Source: JAFGKM01 sp964413825 (GTDB lineage: Bacteria; Ratteibacteria; UBA8468; B48-G9; JAFGKM01). From it: 6,194 bases of DNA. Shown here one piece after another: positions 1 through 5,739 of the stretch; the stretch's first letter is position 1; the number at the start of each line of letters is the position of its first letter. The notes beneath the pieces were generated by a model. The model was not told the DNA's origin. It saw only the letters and a list, made by a program, of their open reading frames with translations, and searched no databases. The translations under genes and the position numbers were made by a program. The stretch is taken from NCBI GenBank assembly GCA_964413825.1, contig CAYPTS010000084.1, forward strand, positions 1 to 6,194. The letters run 5' to 3'.

Positions 1-48
1 TACGCCGAGGAAGCCGACGACAATGCCAACGCCACTCTCCGGATGAAA
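1..48 (-). other. Unassigned edge sequence downstream of cimA
   Basis: These 48 bases follow the cimA stop codon on the minus strand and run off the window. No hairpin followed by a T-run is visible, so cimA transcription may continue into another gene. Read on the minus strand in the frame of the cimA stop, the bases give a short hydrophobic, glycine-rich stretch (SGVGIVVGFLGV) that could be the start of a membrane protein. No convincing start codon is present in that frame. An ATGA at the cimA stop opens another frame, but that frame is arginine/tryptophan-rich and unconvincing. A TTG preceded by GGAG is a third option. Nothing can be assigned from this length. Confidence 0.2.
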
Positions 49-1605
49 TCATGCCGGTATCTTGTGGAGTTTGTACTCAATACTGTCAATCAGGGCCTTC
101 CATGACGCCTCGATTATATTTTCGGAAACCCCGATTGTACCCCATGTCCCGTCTTCATCCGTAGTCTCTATGACAACTCTTGTAACCGCGGCGGTTGCCT
201 CTTCGGGATGCAGTATCCTGACCCTGTAGTCGGTCAGTTTGATTGTTTCTATCTCGGGATAGAATTTTATCAGGGCTTTTCTTAAAGCATTGTCAAGCGC
301 GTTAACCGGACCGTTTCCTTCACTTGCCGTATGCTCGACGGCCTTATCCACCCTGATTTTAACCGTGGCTTCCGAAACAACTTTTTCTCCGCGCTTTTCG
401 ACTATAACCCTGAATCCTTCAACGGTGAAAAGTTTCCTGTACTCGCCGATTGTCTTCCTTACCATGATGTCGAAAGAGCCCTCGGCGGCTTCAAACTGAT
501 ACCCGGCGTTTTCAAGAGATGTCACGGTATCGAGAATCTTTTTGATGCTCTCGGGGTCGCCGTCAAGATTGTAGTTTTTGGCTTTCTGAAGTATGGTGCC
601 CTTGCCGGAAAGTTCGGAAAGAAGGATTCTCCTCTCATTGCCCACCCTGACAGGGTCGATGTGTTCATAGGTTACGGGGTTTTTGTTGACGGCGTCCACG
701 TGGATTCCGCCCTTGTGCGCAAATGCGCTCATCCCCACAAACGGCTGTGAATTGGGCGGAATCATGTTGGCGGTTTCATAAATGAAACGCGATACTTCGG
801 TGAGACGCACAAGGTTTTCATCATCCACGCATTTGTATCCCATCTTCAACTGCAGTATGGGAATAATGACGGAAAGGTCGGCATTTCCGCATCTTTCCCC
901 TATACCATTTATAGTTCCCTGCACATGCACGGCTCCCGCCCTTACTGCAGTTATAGAATTGGAAACCGCAAGCCCCGAATCATTGTGCGTATGTATTCCG
1001 AGAGGAACATTCACCGCAGCGGCAACCTTTGCAACCGTTTCTTCTATCTCAAAGGGAAGTGAACCGCCATTGGTATCGCAGAGAACTATCTTTTCCGCGC
1101 CGGCCGATTCTGCGGCAGACAGGGTCGCAAGAGCATATTCAGGATTGTTCTTGTAGCCGTCGAAGAAGTGTTCCGCGTCGAAAAACACGCGCCTACCCTG
1201 CCCTTTCAGAAACCTTACCGAATCCTCGATAAGTTTCAGGTTTTCATCCGGACTGATTTTTAAAACATCCTGAACGTGCAGGTCCCATGACTTTCCGAAA
1301 ATGGTAATGCATTCAACTTCGCTCTCAAGAAGTTTTTTCAAAAAAGGGTCGCTGTCGGCGGAAAAATTTTTTCTTCTCGTACTACCGAACGCCACAACTT
1401 TAAGGTTTTCAAATTTCCTATTTTTCACCTTTTCAAAAAAAGAAATATCCTTGGGGTTGGAGCCGGGCCAGCCGCCTTCTAAAAAATCAATGCCGAATTC
1501 ATCCAGTTTATCGGCAATCCTAAGTTTGTCCTTTATGGTAAAAGCGACGGATTCGCCCTGCGCTCCGTCCCGCAGTGTAGTATCGTATATCTCGATTTTT
1601 TTCAT
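49..1605 (-). CDS. cimA: (R)-citramalate synthase, 518 aa
   Basis: This cytoplasmic enzyme condenses pyruvate with acetyl-CoA to (R)-citramalate, the first committed step of the threonine-independent route to isoleucine through 2-oxobutyrate. The N-terminal HMGL-like TIM barrel (about residues 1-275) carries the signature DTTLRDGAQ at 8-16, with the conserved Arg12 and Asp13. It also has the metal-binding HTHND at 205-209 and the family motif NGIGERCGNADL at 233-244. A linker region (about 280-400) includes AFAHKGGIHVDAV at 294-306. The C-terminal LeuA-type allosteric dimerisation domain (about 400-515) ends in GVSENIIEASWKALIDSIEY. The length and the long C-terminal domain fit the citramalate synthase branch better than 2-isopropylmalate or homocitrate synthase, and the family's usual end-product control by isoleucine is plausible. 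The start is supported by AAGGAG at 1615-1620, nine bases upstream. No leu or ilv genes adjoin it here. Confidence 0.93.
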   Translation of the reverse strand: MKKIEIYDTTLRDGAQGESVAFTIKDKLRIADKLDEFGIDFLEGGWPGSNPKDISFFEKVKNRKFENLKVVAFGSTRRKNFSADSDPFLKKLLESEVECITIFGKSWDLHVQDVLKISPDENLKLIEDSVRFLKGQGRRVFFDAEHFFDGYKNNPEYALATLSAAESAGAEKIVLCDTNGGSLPFEIEETVAKVAAAVNVPLGIHTHNDSGLAVSNSITAVRAGAVHVQGTINGIGERCGNADLSVIIPILQLKMGYKCVDDENLVRLTEVSRFIYETANMIPPNSQPFVGMSAFAHKGGIHVDAVNKNPVTYEHIDPVRVGNERRILLSELSGKGTILQKAKNYNLDGDPESIKKILDTVTSLENAGYQFEAAEGSFDIMVRKTIGEYRKLFTVEGFRVIVEKRGEKVVSEATVKIRVDKAVEHTASEGNGPVNALDNALRKALIKFYPEIETIKLTDYRVRILHPEEATAAVTRVVIETTDEDGTWGTIGVSENIIEASWKALIDSIEYKLHKIPA

Positions 1606-1651
1606 TTATAGTATCTCCTTGTCCGCACTCTTCCTGATATACTTTTAAGAT

Positions 1652-1682
1652 GAGTGGCCTTGATTTACCGTCTTATCCACTC
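1652..1682. repeat. Inverted repeat in the cimA leader
   Basis: GAGTGG at 1652-1657 and CCACTC at 1677-1682 are perfect 6-base inverted arms separated by 19 bases. Each arm is accompanied by a TAAGA/TCTTA pair (1646-1650 and 1671-1675) that is also complementary, though in swapped order. From the predicted cimA promoter, the element lies at the very beginning of the cimA leader RNA. It could be a weak RNA hairpin or an operator half-site pair, or it could be chance. No T-run follows it, so it is not a terminator. Confidence 0.3.
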
Positions 1683-1695
1683 CTGTACCCCGTCA

Positions 1696-1725
1696 ATTTT
1701 ACTATCACCACGCCTTCTTTGTCAA
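1696..1725 (-). promoter_or_regulatory. Predicted sigma70 promoter of cimA
   Basis: On the minus strand TTGACA (1720-1725) is a perfect -35 consensus. It is followed after 18 bases by TAAAAT (1696-1701) as the -10 box. Transcription would begin near 1689, giving a leader of roughly 85 bases before the cimA ATG. The -35 bases are shared with the divergent NfeD promoter. This is inferred from consensus only. Confidence 0.6.
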
Positions 1726-1747
1726 AACCGGCGAAATGTCGTATTAT
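1719..1747 (+). promoter_or_regulatory. Predicted sigma70 promoter of the NfeD-LOG operon
   Basis: TTGTCA (1719-1724), the ideal 17-base spacer and TATTAT (1742-1747) give 5 of 6 matches to each consensus box. Transcription would begin near 1754, at the left edge of the palindromic repeat. The in-frame ATGs at 1736 and 1748 would then lie upstream of the message, which supports the NfeD start at 1823. An alternative upstream candidate is the extended -10 TGATATACT at 1635-1643, but it has no good -35. Confidence 0.6.
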
Positions 1748-1754
1748 ATGAAAG

Positions 1755-1806
1755 TCTCCTTCACTTTCCCTCTCCCCAAAGGGGAGCGGATTAAAGGAGA
1801 GGGAGG
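1755..1806. repeat. Palindromic REP/MITE-like repeat in the NfeD leader
   Basis: This pyrimidine-rich then purine-rich block contains nested inverted repeats. A tight hairpin has CTCCCC (1772-1777) and GGGGAG (1781-1786) around an AAA loop. A wider pair is TCCCTCTCC (1767-1775) with GGAGAGGGA (1796-1804). An alternative pair is TCTCCTT (1755-1761) with AAGGAGA (1794-1800). The pattern, and its tell-tale translation PLPKGERIKGEGG, resembles a class of short dispersed intergenic repeats of the CCCTCTCCCC-n-GGGGAGAGGG type found in many bacterial genomes. Copy number in this genome cannot be judged because only one copy lies in the window. It would form the 5' end of the NfeD transcript. Confidence 0.6.
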
Positions 1807-1826
1807 TAAAAAGGATGTTAAAATGA
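1802..1826 (+). promoter_or_regulatory. Ribosome binding region of the NfeD gene with a 3-codon upstream ORF
   Basis: AAGGA at 1811-1815 lies seven bases before the NfeD ATG at 1823 and is a suitable Shine-Dalgarno site. A second, stronger site, GGAGG at 1802-1806, comes from the edge of the palindromic repeat. It is ideally spaced (eight bases) for another ATG at 1815. That ATG opens the minimal frame ATG TTA AAA TGA, whose stop overlaps the NfeD start as ATGA. The NfeD start may therefore be reached directly or by reinitiation. The tiny ORF could be coincidental. Confidence 0.45.
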
Positions 1827-3112
1827 AAAAAACAATGTTGTTCGCACTCTTTTTTGCGTTTTTGGCCGCGGGCATGGCAGAAGGGAAACAGAATTCCGGA
1901 TATACCATGAACATGGACGGCGCAATAGGTCCCATAACCTATTACCAGATAAAAAATACGCTGTCGCTCGCGAGAAAAAACAATGCTGATTTCGTACTGC
2001 TGATAATAGACACCCCGGGCGGACTGCTTTCTTCGACGAGAAAAATCGTCCAGGCAATCCTCGCTTCGGACATACCCGTTATCGCTTTTGTGCACCCCAA
2101 AGGCTCGCAGTGCGCTTCGGCAGGCGTTTTTGTCGCGCTTTCCTGCCATGTCGCCGCCATGTCTCCGGCAACCAACATAGGCGCCGCCCATCCCGTAACG
2201 CTTACGGGCAAACAGGACGAGACAATGACGGAAAAGGTTGTCAACGATACGGTAAGTTTCGTAAAGAGCATTGCGGTTCACAGGGGCAGAAATGCCGAAT
2301 GGGCTGAAAGGGCGGTCAGAGAAAGTATTTCGGCTACGGAAACGGAAGCGCTGAATGAGAAGGTTATAGACCTGATAGCAAACGGAGTGGAAGAACTTCT
2401 TTCCGCCCTCGACGGGAAAACGGTAACAAACAACAACGGCACGCTTACGCTGAACACGAAAGATGCGCGCCTCTCCACGCCTAAGGAAAGCGTCAAAGAA
2501 CGGATACTGAAGGTTATCGCCGACCCGAACGTCGCATACATACTGCTGATGCTCGGCACTCTCGGTATAATGCTCGAGTTATACAATCCCGGACTCGGAA
2601 TTCCGGGAATTGTCGGCACGGTATCCCTCATACTTGCCTTTTTTGCCCTGCATACCCTGTCTATCAACGTTGCCGGCTTACTGCTCATAGCGGTAAGTTT
2701 TATCTTTTTCGCCATAGAAGCGCTGACTCCTTCTTTCGGGCTGTTTATCCTGTCTGGTATAATAACGCTTATGCTCGGCTCTTTTTTTCTTTTCCGGCCA
2801 ATGTCGGATTTCAATATCCCCGGTACCCTTATAACGGGGACAGTGACGGCTGTCGGCCTCATACTATGGCTTGCGGTATGGTTTACGTGGAAGACGAAAA
2901 AGCGCAAGGTAACGACCGGAAAAGAAGGGCTTGTCGGAGAAATGGCGCGCGTCATAAAACCCCTGGCGCCCGAAGGGACAGTTTTCGTGCAGGGCGAGTA
3001 CTGGAATGCGCGCAGTGCAGCCGGCGAAATTGAAAAGGATGCAAAAGTCACGATAAAAGGATACGACGGCTTTACGCTCATAGTGGAAAAGAAAGAATGT
3101 AAGGAGAACTGA
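1823..3112 (+). CDS. NfeD family membrane-bound serine protease (ClpP-class), 429 aa
   Basis: This is a full-length NfeD (NfeD1b-type) protein of the stomatin-operon-partner family, expected to sit in the cytoplasmic membrane. Residues 1-19 form a signal peptide or first membrane segment, with a possible cleavage after AAGMA. Residues about 25-195 are the ClpP/SppA-like protease domain with DTPGG at 63-67. The likely nucleophile is Ser99 in CASAG and the likely general base is Lys138, matching the Ser-Lys dyad known from Pyrococcus PH1510. About five hydrophobic helices follow between 237 and 356. A soluble OB-fold NfeD domain (about 365-425, with GEYWNARS at 391-398) ends the protein. The known homologue cleaves stomatin, but no stomatin gene follows. 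A one-base gap leads to the LOG-family gene, so the two are co-transcribed. The start at 1823 is preferred over 1736 because the extra 29 residues are translated promoter and repeat. Confidence 0.9.
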   Translation: MKKTMLFALFFAFLAAGMAEGKQNSGYTMNMDGAIGPITYYQIKNTLSLARKNNADFVLLIIDTPGGLLSSTRKIVQAILASDIPVIAFVHPKGSQCASAGVFVALSCHVAAMSPATNIGAAHPVTLTGKQDETMTEKVVNDTVSFVKSIAVHRGRNAEWAERAVRESISATETEALNEKVIDLIANGVEELLSALDGKTVTNNNGTLTLNTKDARLSTPKESVKERILKVIADPNVAYILLMLGTLGIMLELYNPGLGIPGIVGTVSLILAFFALHTLSINVAGLLLIAVSFIFFAIEALTPSFGLFILSGIITLMLGSFFLFRPMSDFNIPGTLITGTVTAVGLILWLAVWFTWKTKKRKVTTGKEGLVGEMARVIKPLAPEGTVFVQGEYWNARSAAGEIEKDAKVTIKGYDGFTLIVEKKECKEN

Positions 3113-3113
3113 A

Positions 3114-3749
3114 ATGAAAGAAAACATTTACGAATCCGACGTATGGAGAATATTCAGAATAATGGCTGAATTCGTGGAGGGTTTTGAAACCCTCGAACAC
3201 ACAAAAAACGCCGTGACGGTATGGGGTTCCGCAAGAACGAAGGAAAACGACAAGTGGTATAAAAAAGCCGTGGCCACAGGGAAACTGCTTGCGGAAAAAG
3301 GTTATTCGGTTATAACCGGCGGAGGTCCGGGCATCATGGAGGCGGCAAACAAAGGTGCAATGCTTGCAGGCGGAGATTCCATCGGCATCAACATCGAACT
3401 GCCCCACGAGCAAAAACCGAATCCTTACATAAAGACTCTCATTTCATGCAGGTATTTTTTCACGAGAAAAGTCATGTTCGTAAAATATGCCAAAGGATTT
3501 ATCATCTTTCCCGGAGGGTTCGGCACCCTTGACGAGTTCGCCGAGACAATGACGCTCATACAAACCGAAAGGATACACAAATTTCCCGTGGTGCTCGTGG
3601 GAATAGACTACTGGCAAGGACTTGTCGGCTGGATAGAAAAAAACATGCTGGCAAGAAAATACATAGACGGCGAAGACCTTAACCTTTTTTGCATGGTTGA
3701 CAAACCGGAAGATGCGGTGGCCCGTATAGAAAAATTCTACGAAAAATAA
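3114..3749 (+). CDS. LOG family protein (TIGR00730-type Rossmann-fold nucleotide phosphoribohydrolase), 211 aa
   Basis: This predicted soluble enzyme belongs to the LOG ('lysine decarboxylase-like') family, whose characterised members hydrolyse nucleoside 5'-monophosphates, or cytokinin ribotides, to free base and ribose 5-phosphate. The Rossmann core starts near residue 33 (VTVWGSAR, 34-41). The two defining motifs are intact: GGGPGIMEAAN at 69-79 and PGGFGTLDE at 133-141, with Arg118 in FTRKVMF as the likely partner of catalytic Glu141. The N-terminal DVWRIFRIMAEFVEGFETL segment (9-27) marks the longer bacterial subtype. Old 'lysine decarboxylase' labels for the family are incorrect. AAGGAG at 3101-3106, inside the end of the NfeD gene, is the ribosome site, seven bases from ATG. 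Its substrate here is unknown and may be AMP or another NMP. Its 3' end overlaps the convergent mutase gene by 13 bases. Confidence 0.88.
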   Translation: MKENIYESDVWRIFRIMAEFVEGFETLEHTKNAVTVWGSARTKENDKWYKKAVATGKLLAEKGYSVITGGGPGIMEAANKGAMLAGGDSIGINIELPHEQKPNPYIKTLISCRYFFTRKVMFVKYAKGFIIFPGGFGTLDEFAETMTLIQTERIHKFPVVLVGIDYWQGLVGWIEKNMLARKYIDGEDLNLFCMVDKPEDAVARIEKFYEK

Positions 3750-5074
3750 CGGGTAAACTCAGAAAGGTAACGGTCTGCGATATCCATGGTTTTTGCTTCA
3801 GCGTAAATTCTCATCACGGGTTCCGTGCCAGAAGGCCGCACGTGTATCCAGCCGTCATTCCTTATTATCTTTATGCCGTCTTCAAGGTTAACCTTTTCCC
3901 CTGTCGCCGAACATCCTGCTTTTATTTCCTCCATTCCCTTGTTTTTACGCTCTTCCGGAACGCTTATCTTTTTTTTCAGCATGAAATATTCAGGCAGGCC
4001 GCCCGCAGCTTCAGAAGCTTTTTCCCCTGTTTTTGCAAGACGTTCAAGCAGCAGTGCCATCCCGACGAAACTATCTCTTCCGTAATGAACATCGGGCAAT
4101 ATTATACCGCCGTTGCCTTCCCCGCCGGCAACCGCCCCGGTTTCCTTCATCTTCTCCACAACGTTTACCTCGCCTACCATGCTCCTGTAAACATCCACGC
4201 CATATTCCCCTGCGATTTCCTCTATACGCGCGGTTGTGGAAAGATTCACGGCAACCGGTCCTTTCTTTTTCTCAAGAATGCTTTTTATTGCAAGCGCCAC
4301 CGTCACTTCTTCACCGGGAATGCTTCCGTCTTCGTTTACCATGGAAAGACGGTCGCAGTCCGGGTCCTGTACAAAACCGATATCCGCATTTTCCGCAGGC
4401 ACCCTGCCGGAAAGTTCCGCGAGATTCTCCGGAAGCGGTTCGGGAGGATGAGAAAAAATCCCCGGGGGCCCTTCGTTTATGACTATAGCCTCGCATCCGA
4501 GGTTCTCCAGGAATCGTTTCGACAGCAGCGCTCCGACCCCCTGGCATACGTCGACCACAACCCTGAACTTACGCTTCCTTATTTTCTCAACGTCCACCGC
4601 ATCGTAAATACCCTGAAAATACTTCTCCGTATAATCTGCAGGGGAAAGGAATCCCGGGGTTTTGGCAATTTTGAATGATTTGCCGTGATAAATTTCAAGG
4701 AGTTTTTTTCCTTCGGAAGAATTAAGAAATGTTCCCTTGTCAGAGAAAAATTTTATTCCGTTGTATTCCTGGGGGTTATGGCTGGCGGTAATAACTGCGC
4801 CTGAAGACGACTCTAACTTCTCTATGATATATCCGATTTCGGGAGTTGGCGCAATTCCGAGGTCGACAACGTCTTTGCCCGTGCAAAGCAAACCCGTTAT
4901 CATTGAATTCTTCAGGGAATCCCCGCTTACCCGGGTATCCCTGCACACAAAAATTTTCTTAGTGCCGGCATAACTGCCGAAAACCACTCCAAACGTAAAT
5001 ACCACGTCTGAAGTGATTGACACAGGGTATACCCCCCTTATGCCGGAAACGCTTATCTGGAGTTTGTCTTCCAT
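3737..5074 (-). CDS. Phosphoglucosamine mutase / phosphomannomutase family protein, 445 aa
   Basis: This alpha-D-phosphohexomutase moves phosphate between C6 and C1 of a hexose phosphate. The likely substrate is glucosamine 6-phosphate (GlmM role, towards UDP-GlcNAc), with mannose or glucose phosphate as alternatives. All four domains are present. VSGIRGV lies at 9-15, and the phosphoserine loop TASHNPQEYNGIKFF at 96-110 has catalytic Ser98. The Mg-binding DPDCDR is at 237-242, the sugar-specificity loop GEGNGG at 318-323, and the phosphate-binding RPSGTEPVMRIYAEA at 413-427. The GEGNGG and SGTEPVMR versions resemble archaeal-type and broad-specificity mutases more than Escherichia coli GlmM, so I withhold a gene symbol. 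Its start lies 22 bases inside the 3' end of truB, and no good Shine-Dalgarno sequence precedes it. It is therefore probably translated by coupling. Its stop overlaps the LOG gene tail-to-tail. Confidence 0.88.
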   Translation of the reverse strand: MEDKLQISVSGIRGVYPVSITSDVVFTFGVVFGSYAGTKKIFVCRDTRVSGDSLKNSMITGLLCTGKDVVDLGIAPTPEIGYIIEKLESSSGAVITASHNPQEYNGIKFFSDKGTFLNSSEGKKLLEIYHGKSFKIAKTPGFLSPADYTEKYFQGIYDAVDVEKIRKRKFRVVVDVCQGVGALLSKRFLENLGCEAIVINEGPPGIFSHPPEPLPENLAELSGRVPAENADIGFVQDPDCDRLSMVNEDGSIPGEEVTVALAIKSILEKKKGPVAVNLSTTARIEEIAGEYGVDVYRSMVGEVNVVEKMKETGAVAGGEGNGGIILPDVHYGRDSFVGMALLLERLAKTGEKASEAAGGLPEYFMLKKKISVPEERKNKGMEEIKAGCSATGEKVNLEDGIKIIRNDGWIHVRPSGTEPVMRIYAEAKTMDIADRYLSEFTRYFS

Positions 5075-5739
5075 ATCGGTATAAGACAGTTTTCCATACC
5101 CTTTTTCTCTATATCTTCAAGGGTAAAACTCTCGCCTATCCTGTAATCGCCCACCCGCGTCCTTTTCAGTTCTGTCTGCGTCCCGCCGCACCCGAGAGCG
5201 CTTCCTATGTCCCTGCACAACGACCTTATGTACGTTCCTTTCGAACAGACCACGCGGAAATCAACGAATGGAATCCTGACATCAAGTATCTCGATTTCCC
5301 TGATAAAAACCTTTCTCGGCGCGGGAACAACAGGTACGCCCTTCCTGTGCAGTTTGTAGAGAGGACTGCCATGATACTTTATGGCCGATACCACCGGAGG
5401 AACCTGTTCTATTTCACCATTGAATTTTTCTATAACTTCCCTTATCTCCCGCTCGCCGGCATTTATCTCTTTTTTTTCAAGAACCTTTCCGTCGGTATCG
5501 TCGGTATCCGTAACCACTCCCAAAAGCATTTTTGCCTCATATTCCTTCTCCATCTTCATGAACCCGGAACTAAGGCCGGTCGCTTTGCCTATGCAGACAA
5601 TAAGCACGCCGGAAGCAAGCGGGTCGAGGGTACCTGCATGCCCTATCTTCTCTTTCAGATTGAAATTCCTCTTGAAAAACCTTATAACGTCGTAGGATGT
5701 AATGCCCTTGGGCTTGTTTACAATTATTATTCCGTTCAT
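5053..5739 (-). CDS. truB: tRNA pseudouridine(55) synthase TruB, short form, 228 aa
   Basis: TruB isomerises uridine 55 in the T-loop of tRNAs to pseudouridine and helps fold tRNA. The N-terminal signature GIIIVNKPKGITSYDV is at 3-18. The catalytic loop GHAGTLDPLASGVL (33-46) contains nucleophile Asp39. KEYEAKMLLGVVTDTDDTDG (65-84), the QVPPVVSAIKYHG region (112-124), and the SKGTYIRSLCRDIG (166-179) and LKRTRVG (191-197) motifs complete the catalytic core. The chain ends soon after the core. It is about 60-85 residues shorter than typical TruB, so the C-terminal PUA-like RNA-binding domain is absent or vestigial. The ATG overlaps the nrnA stop as ATGA, with AGGA about eight bases upstream, indicating translational coupling. 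This nrnA-truB pairing is widespread in bacteria and supports the assignment. Confidence 0.93.
   Translation of the reverse strand: MNGIIIVNKPKGITSYDVIRFFKRNFNLKEKIGHAGTLDPLASGVLIVCIGKATGLSSGFMKMEKEYEAKMLLGVVTDTDDTDGKVLEKKEINAGEREIREVIEKFNGEIEQVPPVVSAIKYHGSPLYKLHRKGVPVVPAPRKVFIREIEILDVRIPFVDFRVVCSKGTYIRSLCRDIGSALGCGGTQTELKRTRVGDYRIGESFTLEDIEKKGMENCLIPIWKTNSR

Noticed and set aside
1..102. Plus-strand frame open from the left edge (YAEEADDNANATLR...)
   Set aside because: It stops after about 34 codons within the antisense of cimA and has no recognisable features. It is more likely a complement of whatever follows cimA on the minus strand.
1606..1689. Possible leader-peptide attenuator or T-box in front of cimA
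   Set aside because: The only short frame (GTG at about 1680 reading VDKTVNQGHSS on the minus strand) has its AGGA directly against the start and no run of Ile, Leu or Val codons. There is no T-box consensus and no terminator hairpin with a T-run before the cimA start.
2278..3081. Minus-strand open frame of 267 codons opposite the NfeD gene
   Set aside because: It is serine- and proline-rich shadow translation of the membrane-helix region, with no credible start site or family motif.
3741..3800. Candidate terminator after the LOG gene (around CCATGGTTTTT)
   Set aside because: The stem is too short and AT-rich for an intrinsic terminator. The region is also coding sequence of the convergent mutase.
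3842..4678. Long plus-strand open frame (278 codons) opposite the mutase
   Set aside because: It lies wholly antisense to a gene with every family motif intact. Its translation is rich in Phe, Arg, His and Cys with no recognisable domain.
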